Shown here: in pieces, positions 1 through 7,435 of the stretch
How positions within the stretch are numbered: position 1 is the first letter of the stretch
Layout of the letters: every line of letters starts with the position of its first letter
DNA from: UBA2561 sp964577275
Lineage (GTDB): Bacteria; Bacteroidota; Bacteroidia; Cytophagales; Thermoflexibacteraceae
Assembly: GCA_964577275.1 (NCBI GenBank)
Contig: CAZNYR010000111.1
Span: 1 to 11,571 of the forward strand
Length of the DNA: 11,571 nt
Direction: 5' to 3'
Notes under the pieces: model-generated
What the model was told of the DNA's origin: nothing
The model's database searches: none
The model's input: the letters and a program-made list of their open reading frames with translations, nothing else
Position numbers and translations under genes: made by a program

Positions 1-172
1 CTTTCAAACCTTTTGCCTGAATCATGGATATCAGTTGTTGCGCCTCGAAATAGTCTGTTACCGAATGTTCCATATCGACACAAAGCCAATCGAAACCTGC
101 ATCAGCCATAACTTCGACTATCGAAGGGTGGTTTAGCGTAACCCAAGAACCTAAAGAAAAAAAGTTTTCCAT
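1..172 (-). CDS. HpcH/HpaI-family aldolase, N-terminal fragment (runs off the left edge)
   Basis: Translating the minus strand from the ATG at 172-170 gives 57 open codons to the window edge. The N-terminus reads FFSLGSWVTLNHPSIVEVM and then GFDWLCVDMEHS. This is the opening of the HpcH/HpaI aldolase (citrate-lyase-like TIM barrel) family: a G-[ST]-W start, then the first strands ending in D-x-E-H. His36 aligns with the catalytic base His of HpaI-type class II aldolases. Members cleave or form 4-hydroxy-2-oxo acids reversibly (pyruvate plus an aldehyde) using a divalent metal in the cytoplasm. The metal ligands and most of the barrel lie outside the window, so the substrate cannot be assigned. 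The gene is divergent from the dehydrogenase/cyclase/ABC operon starting at 435, with 262 bp between starts, which suggests a shared locus. The start is the first ATG in frame, directly before the family motif, with no visible Shine-Dalgarno sequence. Confidence 0.85.
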   Translation of the reverse strand, partial: MENFFSLGSWVTLNHPSIVEVMADAGFDWLCVDMEHSVTDYFEAQQLISMIQAKGLK

Positions 173-204
173 TTTATTTTATTCTTTTCAATCCTACAAA
201 ATAA

Positions 205-212
205 CAAACTTA
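205..212 (-). promoter_or_regulatory. Candidate Bacteroidota -7 element for the aldolase gene
   Basis: On the minus strand these bases read TAAGTTTG, an exact match to the Bacteroidota -7 consensus TAnnTTTG. It lies about 32 bp upstream of the aldolase ATG, giving a short leader. A TTTG at 227-224 is only 11 bp upstream, too close for the usual -33 spacing of about 17-23 bp, so only half of the promoter is supported. Confidence 0.3.
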
Positions 213-434
213 ATCAGAAATTCCAAAGCTATTTTTCATAAAAAAAACACCGCAATACGATCTTTATAAAAATGGCGATAAACAAAACTTAGATTCATAA
301 ACTTGCCGAACAGATACGAAGTGAGTTTTTTGAACCCGTTACCCAAGTGGCTACTTCTGATTTCTTACAAATAAACCGATAGTTTTTTATCAAAAAAAGC
401 ATACTTTTACGCATCAAAAAAATACCATAAAAAA

Positions 435-1355
435 ATGCGTATCGCAGTAACTTCTCCTTCTTTTTCTAAAAACAAGACGCTGTGTACCGAATTATTTGCG
501 TTGTTTTCGGATGTTAAAATTAATTCTGAAGGCAAACGTATGAACGCACAGGATTTGATTGAATATTTGCAAAATGCGGATGGTGCGATCATCGGAACAG
601 AACAAATCACAGAAAATATCCTTCAAAATTGCCCTAAACTCCAATTTATTGGGAAATACGGCGTAGGTATGGATAATATTGATACCGATGCCTGCAAGAA
701 ATATGGCGTTGGGGTCGGCTGGACAGGTGGCGTAAATCGGCTGTCAGTAGCAGAAATGGCATTGAGTTTTATGCTCGGTTTATGCAGAAATTTGTATAAA
801 ACATCCTTTCAGCTCAAAAATGGTACATGGAATAAAAATGGTGGTTTTCAGCTAACAGGCAAAACCGTAGGCATTATCGGAGTTGGGTTTATCGGGAAAG
901 AAGTTATCCGATTGTTAGAACCATTTAATTGTACTATTTTGGTAAATGATATTATTAATCAAGATGCGTATTATCAAGCCAATCATTTAAAAGAGGTTAC
1001 GAAAGAAGAAATTTTTAGCTCTGCAGATGTGATTACGGTTCATACACCTTTGACCGAACAGACCAAATACCTTTTCAATCGGGAAACATTTCAAAAAATG
1101 AAACCCACTGCTTTTGTGATTAATACGGCACGAGGCAAAATTGTCCATGCCAAAGATTTGCAGTATGCCCTTGAAAATCAAGTCATTGCAGGGGCTGCCT
1201 TAGATGCCTACGAAGAAGAACCCGCCACGGATAGTACTTTTTTAGAGCATCCAAACTTAATTTGTACGCCTCATATCGGTGGAAATGCCGAAGAAGCTGT
1301 ACTGGCGATGGGACGAAGTGCGATTTATCACTTGAAAAAATATTTTAATTCATGA
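435..1355 (+). CDS. D-isomer-specific 2-hydroxyacid dehydrogenase (phosphoglycerate-dehydrogenase-like)
   Basis: A 306-residue NAD-dependent oxidoreductase that would interconvert a 2-oxo acid and a D-2-hydroxy acid in the cytoplasm. The NAD-binding Rossmann motif is TVGIIGVGFIG (GxGxxG at residues 149-154). An acidic residue at the end of the second strand (Asp172 in LVNDI) favours NAD(H) over NADP(H). The catalytic triad of the family is complete: Arg233 in NTARGKIV, Glu262 in DAYEEEP and His280 in TPHIGG. The length matches minimal family members; there is no C-terminal ACT domain, so this is not a full-length feedback-regulated SerA. It is the first gene of a plus-strand operon and overlaps the cyclase gene by ATGA. 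The ATG at 435 is the first in frame and leads directly into the first beta strand (MRIAVTSPSF). No strong ribosome binding site is visible, as usual for this phylum. Fold and chemistry are certain; the substrate is unknown. Confidence 0.9.
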   Translation: MRIAVTSPSFSKNKTLCTELFALFSDVKINSEGKRMNAQDLIEYLQNADGAIIGTEQITENILQNCPKLQFIGKYGVGMDNIDTDACKKYGVGVGWTGGVNRLSVAEMALSFMLGLCRNLYKTSFQLKNGTWNKNGGFQLTGKTVGIIGVGFIGKEVIRLLEPFNCTILVNDIINQDAYYQANHLKEVTKEEIFSSADVITVHTPLTEQTKYLFNRETFQKMKPTAFVINTARGKIVHAKDLQYALENQVIAGAALDAYEEEPATDSTFLEHPNLICTPHIGGNAEEAVLAMGRSAIYHLKKYFNS

Positions 1356-2002
1356 CAAATAAAATCTATCTATCTCATTTCCTGAATGATACAACGCCAC
1401 TTTATGGCGGGGCTTCGGATTTAGAAATTGTACAAATCCGGGATATGACACAAGGAGATACCTCGAATAATAGTTTTCTCAAAATGCCCAATCACGCAGG
1501 CACGCATCTGGATTATCCACGACATTTCTCCGCCGAAGGCAAACATAGCCAGGACTATTCGGCAGACTTTTGGTTCTTTGAAAATCCTTTCGTGTTAAAT
1601 TATCAAGCCTCTGAAAATGAGATAATTACACTCGAAAAAGAAATCAATACCATTCCTTCAGAAACCGATTTCTTGATTCTAAATTCAGGGTTTCAACGCT
1701 TTCGAGGCACAGAAAAATTTTGGAAAAATAATCCGGGAATGTCCCCCGAATCTGCCGATTTATTACGAAAAAAATGCCCCGATTTGCGTATTATCGGTTT
1801 CGATTTTATTTCCTTGACCGCTTACCAAAATCGACCGCTGGGGCGAGTTTCGCACAAAAAATATTTAATCCAAAACGATATTCTGATTATTGAAGATATG
1901 GACTTGAGCCAACTGCCCAACGCAATCCAAAAATTATATTGTTTCCCCTTGCTTATCAGCAAGATAGACGGCACGCCCATCACCATTATTGCTGAATTTT
2001 AA
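1352..2002 (+). CDS. Cyclase-family (kynurenine formamidase-like) metal-dependent hydrolase
   Basis: A 216-residue protein with the PF04199 signature HxGTHxDxPxH: His48, Gly50, Thr51, His52, Asp54 and His58 in NHAGTHLDYPRHF. In kynurenine formamidase (KynB) and relatives these residues bind a divalent metal (often zinc or manganese). Later conserved features are GFDFISL (149-155), His168 and IIEDMDL (179-185), matching the family's second half. Length is typical. Known members hydrolyse amides or lactone-like substrates, or act as isatin hydrolases; some are called cyclases by association with polyketide loci. The start ATG overlaps the dehydrogenase stop in ATGA, implying translational coupling. 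No tryptophan-catabolism genes are adjacent, so I infer it acts on the product of the neighbouring dehydrogenase or aldolase rather than on N-formylkynurenine. Family is well supported; substrate is not. Confidence 0.85.
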   Translation: MTNKIYLSHFLNDTTPLYGGASDLEIVQIRDMTQGDTSNNSFLKMPNHAGTHLDYPRHFSAEGKHSQDYSADFWFFENPFVLNYQASENEIITLEKEINTIPSETDFLILNSGFQRFRGTEKFWKNNPGMSPESADLLRKKCPDLRIIGFDFISLTAYQNRPLGRVSHKKYLIQNDILIIEDMDLSQLPNAIQKLYCFPLLISKIDGTPITIIAEF

Positions 2003-2011
2003 TCCAAAAAT

Positions 2012-3805
2012 ATGCTCCAACATATCAAAATTATTTTTACAAAAAGTGAGCGTACACAGCTCATTTTTTTGCTCCTTGGGATTTTAGTATTAGGGATTTT
2101 TGAGTCTTTGGGAGTCGGATTATTGATTCCGCTGATTGATATTTTTATGAATCCAAATAAGATTCATCAAGTGGAATTATTGCAAACACTTTATCAGTTT
2201 TCGGGCGCAAATACAGACACTTCATTTGTTTTACGGTTATCTGGATTTATTATTATGTTTTTCGTTTTTAAGTTAATGTACTCATTATTAGTTACTTACA
2301 TTAGTTCAAGATTAACCTCAAATTTTGAAATACGATTAAGCAACCAAATATTATCAGCATACCTAAAAAAACCTTACAAGTTCCATCTCCAAAATAATTC
2401 GGCAGTTTTATTCAAAAATGTAACGACCGAAGTAAGTATTGTTTGCCAAAGTTTTATTAATACATTTCTGAAACTATTATCAGAAACCATGATTATTTTG
2501 TGTATTTTGGTTTTTTTGTTAATCGCATACACCAAAATAACGCTGACGGCTTTGTTAATCCTAACGGTTTTGGGCGGAATTATTTATAAAACCATCCAAT
2601 CCGGCATGAAAGAAATCAGCGCACAACGCTCCAAATATTATGCCGAATATTTCAAATCAGGAATGGAATCGTTAGACGGAATCAAAGATGTCAAGGTTTT
2701 TAACTCAAAAGATTTCTTTCGGATGCGCTACAAAAATTCGTTTACCAAAGCCTCGCGCATTGCCATCCAATTTACCATGGCGCAGGGTTCGCCTCGCTAT
2801 ATTATTGAAGCAATTTTATTTATTGCATTTATTGGCGTAACGGCGGGAAGTACTTATTTTGGATATGCTTCGGAAGATTTGATTAGTACAATGGCGGTTA
2901 TGGCGGCGGCTTCGGTCAAGATTTTTCCTTCGATTGTCAATATCTCACAAGGTATTACGAATGTACGTTTTTATTCCAAAAATGTAGAAATTATAGCGGA
3001 TATTATCCAAGAAGCTGAAAATATCGAAAATGAATCGGAAGCAAGAGAACCCATTCAGGCGACCTACACGCCGATACGAATTGAAAATTTATCTTTTTTC
3101 TATAATACTGAAAATCAAACTGTTCTCAAAAATATTTCTCTCGAAATTCCGCCTTTTCAGTCCACGGCATTTGTCGGAGAATCAGGTTCTGGAAAAAGTA
3201 CTTTGATTGATATTTTGACAGGTTTATTGATTCCGCAGGGAGGTCATATATATTATGGAAATGAAAAAATTACGCCCGAAAATTTATTTAATTACCGTGC
3301 CAAAATTGGGTATGTTCCGCAACAAATATTTTTGTATGACGATTCATTAATTGCCAATGTCGCTTTCGGAATTTCAGAGGAAAATATTGATAAACAGCGA
3401 GTTATGGAAGTTTTGCAGACTGCCCAACTCGGTAAACTTTTGGAAGAATTACCCGAAGGTTTAGAAACAGAAATTGGCGAAAAAGGCGTAAAACTTTCGG
3501 GCGGACAACGCCAACGCATCGGCATTGCACGGGCTTTGTACCGAAATCCCGAAATTTTGATTTTTGATGAGGCAACTTCCGCACTCGATACCAATACGGA
3601 ACTCGAAGTAAATCAGGCAATTAAGAGCCTCAGTAAAAATATAACGGTCATTATTGTCGCTCATCGGCTCAATACGATTAAGCAAGCCGATTTGATTTAT
3701 TTGTTGGATAAAGGCAAAATTCGGGCAAGTGGTTCGTTTGATGAACTCTCTGAACATAATGAATATTTCCGAAAAATTGTATATGCCGAACGAATAAAAT
3801 CGTAA
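2012..3805 (+). CDS. ABC exporter, fused permease and ATPase (MsbA/PglK-like half transporter)
   Basis: A 597-residue half transporter that would act as a homodimer in the inner membrane. About six hydrophobic segments occupy residues 17-46, 72-98, 148-172, 174-195, 264-283 and 290-312. The C-terminal ATPase domain is complete: A-loop Tyr364, Walker A GESGSGKST (389-397), Q-loop Gln437 in YVPQQ, signature LSGGQ (495-499), Walker B ILIFDE (515-520), D-loop SALD (523-526) and H-loop His551. This is the type IV exporter architecture used by lipid flippases such as MsbA and the lipid-linked oligosaccharide flippase PglK. It follows the cyclase gene after 9 bp with the same orientation, so it is probably the export step for whatever the operon makes. 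I infer a glycolipid or lipid-linked glycan, but a peptide or other amphipathic cargo cannot be excluded. No peptidase domain is present at the N-terminus, which argues against a bacteriocin exporter of the C39 type. Confidence 0.93.
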   Translation: MLQHIKIIFTKSERTQLIFLLLGILVLGIFESLGVGLLIPLIDIFMNPNKIHQVELLQTLYQFSGANTDTSFVLRLSGFIIMFFVFKLMYSLLVTYISSRLTSNFEIRLSNQILSAYLKKPYKFHLQNNSAVLFKNVTTEVSIVCQSFINTFLKLLSETMIILCILVFLLIAYTKITLTALLILTVLGGIIYKTIQSGMKEISAQRSKYYAEYFKSGMESLDGIKDVKVFNSKDFFRMRYKNSFTKASRIAIQFTMAQGSPRYIIEAILFIAFIGVTAGSTYFGYASEDLISTMAVMAAASVKIFPSIVNISQGITNVRFYSKNVEIIADIIQEAENIENESEAREPIQATYTPIRIENLSFFYNTENQTVLKNISLEIPPFQSTAFVGESGSGKSTLIDILTGLLIPQGGHIYYGNEKITPENLFNYRAKIGYVPQQIFLYDDSLIANVAFGISEENIDKQRVMEVLQTAQLGKLLEELPEGLETEIGEKGVKLSGGQRQRIGIARALYRNPEILIFDEATSALDTNTELEVNQAIKSLSKNITVIIVAHRLNTIKQADLIYLLDKGKIRASGSFDELSEHNEYFRKIVYAERIKS

Positions 3806-3834
3806 GTAGTCGTTCCTGAAAAAATCTTTATCTG

Positions 3835-3887
3835 CTTGATTATCAATAAGATAAAAACATAAAATTGTAATTTATTGACCAATCAAG
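3835..3887. terminator. Imperfect inverted repeat between convergent genes, possible weak bidirectional terminator
   Basis: The left arm is CTTGATT (3835-3841) plus CAATAA (3844-3849). The right arm is TTATTG (3872-3877) plus AATCAAG (3881-3887). Thirteen pairs form with a small internal loop (2 against 3 bases) and a 22-base AT-rich loop. It sits where the ABC operon and the CHAT gene converge and covers the CHAT stop codon. The stem is AT-rich and neither side has a T-tract directly adjoining it, so terminator function is only suggested. Confidence 0.25.
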
Positions 3888-6800
3888 ATAAACGGCGACC
3901 AATAATATGGACTATCAAATTTACTTTCTCGAATCATTTTGAGTTTGGAAGTCCGAAGCGCATTGGAAAAATTAAAAACATCCTCGCCTGATGCCTCTGA
4001 ATTTTGCGGATTGAGCAACAAAGTATCATAAAAATGAATCATTAATTCGGAGGTGGAATTATCCGAAACTTTCCAAAGCGATACCATAATATTTTTCGTT
4101 CCAGCATAAAGTAATGCCCGTGTCAAGCCGATANNNNNNNNNNGATAACTCCCTCACCCTTAGATATTTTGCCCAGTCCCGTTTCGCACGCCGAAAGTAC
4201 TGCCAAGTCAGCATTCAAGTCCAAATTATAGATTTCGCCCGAATATAAAATGCCATCTTCCAAACTATCAGGCATCAGCAAAATCCCCGAAAGTTCAGGG
4301 TTTTCCGAGTTGGCAAAACCGTGCGTAGCGATATGTAAATACCGATAATCCTGCAAACCACCTAATTTGACGAATGATTCTTGCGCTTTGTGATGCAACC
4401 GCTTTTCGATACTCTGATTTTTTGCCAAAAATTTCTCGGCAATCATATGAATTTCGTTTTCCGTAGCAGGAATAGGCGCAACTGTTCCATTATAAAATAA
4501 GCCGCCACCCTGATTTGATTTTTGCTCCATTTGCGTCAGAACTTGCGCCGATTTTTCGTTCATTGAGGCGGTTTGCGTGAACACAGGTGCAATGCCCAAC
4601 CATGTTTTGGTGGGTTTTGTGGTGTGTCGATTTTCAAAAAAAGTACGGTAAAATAGATTGCCCGAAAACGCATAACTGACATTATATTTTTTGATTAAAA
4701 AAGGAAAGGCTTTATACTGTTTATTTTCAACTATCTGATAATGAGCTTTTTCTAATAATAATGACTCGAACGGAATGGTAACTGAAATGCCATCAGGAAT
4801 CAAGATGACATTCTGTATCGAATCAGGCAGGGACGGAAAAATCGCCTCATAAATTTCGTGGGCAGCCTCCGCATATACGTTGGCAACTTTATAAAAAATG
4901 CCGTTCCGCATTCGCCGAATTGCCTTTTTGACCGAGCGATTATTCTCAATAAATTTGACGGCAATCGTGTCTTTGGTTAATGAAATAATATAAATTTCGT
5001 CATCCGTAAAAAAATATGAAATCATCGCCGTTCGTCCATCTAATTTTTGACGAATATTATCCGCAGAAACGGGATGAATATCGTATTTAAGTTCGTGATA
5101 CTTAGGATATTGTGTTTCAAATTCCTGAATTAATGTTCGGTACTTTTTATTGGTTTCAAAAAGATGGTTTCGATAAAAAACTGTCGTAACGCTGTCGGGT
5201 TTTTGGGCTAATTCTTTGCGATAATCTGCAATTTCTTCCCGCAAATTCATTTCTCGTTCGAGCAGTTCTTTGGGGATTCCGCCGAAGGCTTTGGCATTTG
5301 TTTCTATGATGGAAGCCGCCAAGACACCCGCTTTATTTTTTTCGGAAAAATAAAAAATTTGGTCTAAAAAATATTTTTTACGAATATGTAAGTTTTTATC
5401 TTTTATTAAATTTTTTATTGTTAAAACTTTAAATAATTCGTAAGCCGTTTTCGTTGCGCCAGCATAAACCTGCGTGGCGGTTTTGCCCAACTCGATTTTA
5501 TCTTCTTTGGAAGTATGCGAAATACGTATTTTATCAATCAAACTATCGCAAAGTTGATACGTTTGTAAGGAGGCTTCCAAACCGATAACATTCTGATTCT
5601 GAATGAATACCTTTTCCAAAACTTCTGCCTTAAAGCGCAAATACCATAACAAATCGTTCTGGTCAAAATAATTATCTAAACGTGGATTTTTGTAAATATT
5701 GGTCTGGTGAAAATCCGTAAAACTGGCGCAAATTGCCTGCTGACAAAATTCTAATGCCTTGTCATATTGCCCTTGTTCGGCATAAAGTTGCCCGATATTT
5801 CCGTAAGCATTTGCCACATCAGGATGCTTTTCGCCGTGCAATTCTTTGTCGATAGCAAGTGCCATTTTGTAATGTTCAAATGCCTCATCATAACTGCCAT
5901 TGAAGTAATAAATTCCGCCAATATTATTGTAAGCAGCGGAAGTGCTGATGCGGTGCGTAGCCAATAGTTTTTCATTGATTTTCAGGACTTTACGATAATA
6001 ATTTAAGGCGGGTTGATATTCCGTTCGGTAGGTGTGTACGTTCCCAATTCCGAGATAGGCTTCGGCAACCGTAGGGTGATTTTCGCCTACATTTTGCTTA
6101 TAAATTGACACGACTTTTCGGTAATGATGCAGGGCTTCGTTGTAGTCGCCTTGATTCTTAAAAATCTCTGCAAGCCCCAAATAAGCCTCCGCAGATTTGG
6201 GGTGTGTTTTTCCAAAAATTTGTTGATAAATACTCAAGGCTTTGTAATAAAATTCGGTAGCGATGTCATAACTGCCATAATGCCGTCGAATGTCCCCAAT
6301 GCCGACAAAGCAATCTGCCAGAGCGGTATGCTTTTTGCTAACACTTTGGTCATAAATCTGAATGGCTTTCTGATATTCCTCTAATGCCAAATGATAATGC
6401 CCTTGTTTCTTGAATACGTTACCAAATTTATAATGCAGAAGTGCCTGATTTTGTGTGTTTTGTGAATGATTCAGAAGTTCTTTCTGCTTTAAATATTGAG
6501 TGCGTGCCTGATGATATTTGTCCAACATATAAAATACATCGCCCATGCCGCCGTATGTTTCTGCTAAGATTTCGGAAGTAGTTGGGTCAGATAATTCATC
6601 TAACAAAGTTTGTGCTTTTGATAAATATTCAAAAGAAGCACCATATTCAGCACGCAAGTAATAAACTTTGGCAATATTATGATATGCCTGTGCTATTCTG
6701 CTATTTTTATCCCCAAAATTAGCTTTGGCTTCGCCTAAGGCTTCGTTCGCTTTTATGAGCGCATGGTCTAATTGATTCCATTCATAAAGGCAGGTAGAAA

Positions 6801-7029
6801 TGCGATTGAGGCAATCAGTAAATTCGGCAAATTTCTCTTCGGCTTCATAGATTTTTCCTGCCAATTCGTAGTGATAAATGGCACTATCGTACTGGGTTTT
6901 TTGGAGAAGATAATGCTCTGCCAGTTCAAAATGTTCTTGGGCGGTGCGCTCTTCGCCTGGGTTTTGAGAGGCACATATCAGGTGCGTGAGCAGGCTAAAA
7001 AACGTAAAAAGTAGTATTTTTTTCATCAC
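3872..7029 (-). CDS. Exported TPR-CHAT protein (predicted caspase-like peptidase), interrupted only by an assembly gap
   Basis: Reads from ATG 7029 to TAA 3874-3872. Residues 1-21 form a signal peptide (MMKKILLFTFFSLLTHLICAS), so the protein is predicted to act in the periplasm or outside the cell. Residues about 30-435 hold TPR repeats of the kinesin-light-chain type, with clear units near 113, 156, 197, 238, 280, 322, 364 and 406 at 41-43 residue spacing (pattern A-Y-x-x-I-G ... G-x-Y-x-x-A). A helical linker follows, then a CHAT domain from about 720 to the end. The caspase-like dyad is intact: His903 in HIATHG and Cys948 in LSACETG. After the 10 N the frame resumes with GLTRALLYAGTKNIMVSLWKVSD and ends in YYWSPFILIGQ, the usual CHAT terminus. 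The flanks of the gap share TATC; collapsing this yields GEGVIGLTRA and one protein of 1047 residues. Neither fragment is a separate gene. Such proteins are common in Bacteroidota; the target is unknown. It is convergent with the ABC operon and has no partner gene in its own transcript here. Confidence 0.9.
4134..4143. other. Assembly gap of 10 N inside the CHAT gene; probable false gap
   Basis: Ten N separate two contig ends. Read on the minus strand, the upstream end finishes GAGTTATC and the downstream end begins TATCGGC, so both carry TATC. Merging the shared four bases removes 14 positions and gives GTT ATC GGC TTG, coding V-I-G-L exactly as expected in a CHAT domain. The raw sequence therefore shows an artificial frame change and an apparent stop at 4125-4123. 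Confidence 0.85.
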
Positions 7030-7435
7030 AGGGATTTATTAGTAGTCTATCTAAATCAAATCGTAATTTGTTGTTTATCAGTTTGTTGTTGGCTTGAGGG
7101 AAAAGACAGAAAGGAAAAATTTGATTGATTAAGTGGCGCAAAATTTGTCTTTTCTCTTAATACGCATAGTATAGCAAAAAATGTTCTGTTTTTGGATATA
7201 AACACTTTATGTTTTCAACTATATTTTTGTCCAGATGTTTTTTTCGGGAATTATTTCATAAAAATATAACATCTTGAAGCCGTATCGTAACGATTAAAAA
7301 AATACATTTTCAAGTATGATAATTATATATTATACTTGAAAATGTATATAAAAATTGATAATACAATCAATAAAGTGTTAAATTATTTAAAAATGCTTCA
7401 AACTTACGGTGTAAGTAGCGTATTGATTTCCCGAA
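7030..7435. other. Gene-free stretch upstream of the CHAT gene
   Basis: These 406 bases lie between two minus-strand genes. They hold the terminator hairpin described at 7296-7347, a small perfect dyad ACTTAC-GGT-GTAAGT at 7402-7416, and otherwise AT-rich DNA. A plus-strand open frame starting at 7336 begins inside the hairpin and runs into the DUF2339 gene on the other strand, so it is not called. The promoter of the CHAT gene should lie here, but I found no exact TAnnTTTG match on the minus strand; a degenerate TACGATTTG occurs about 35-45 bp before its ATG. Confidence 0.6.
7296..7347 (-). terminator. Intrinsic terminator of the DUF2339 gene
   Basis: Arms 7302-7317 and 7332-7347 are perfect 16-base inverted complements (ATACATTTTCAAGTAT and its reverse complement). 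The stem extends inward by one G-T pair and three more pairs to leave a six-base loop at 7322-7327. On the minus strand the stem is followed directly by seven T (complement of A at 7296-7302). It starts 89 bases after the DUF2339 stop, in the right orientation. The stem is unusually AT-rich for a terminator, but stem length and T-tract support the call. Confidence 0.65.

Noticed and set aside
3292..3757. Three overlapping minus-strand open frames opposite the ABC ATPase domain
   Set aside because: They are antisense shadows of the conserved ATPase coding sequence and have no independent features.
3872..4126. Separate small minus-strand gene starting at TTG 4126
   Set aside because: Its sequence is the C-terminal end of a CHAT domain and continues the large gene once the false gap is collapsed.
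3872..7029. Link of the TPR-CHAT protein to a type III-E CRISPR system
   Set aside because: No CRISPR repeats and no large Cas7-Cas11 fusion effector are in the window, and the protein has a signal peptide, unlike the cytoplasmic Craspase peptidase.
6964..7029. Lipoprotein signal in the CHAT protein (Cys19)
   Set aside because: The residues before the cysteine (HLI) do not fit the lipobox, which needs a small residue at -1; a standard signal peptide is more likely.
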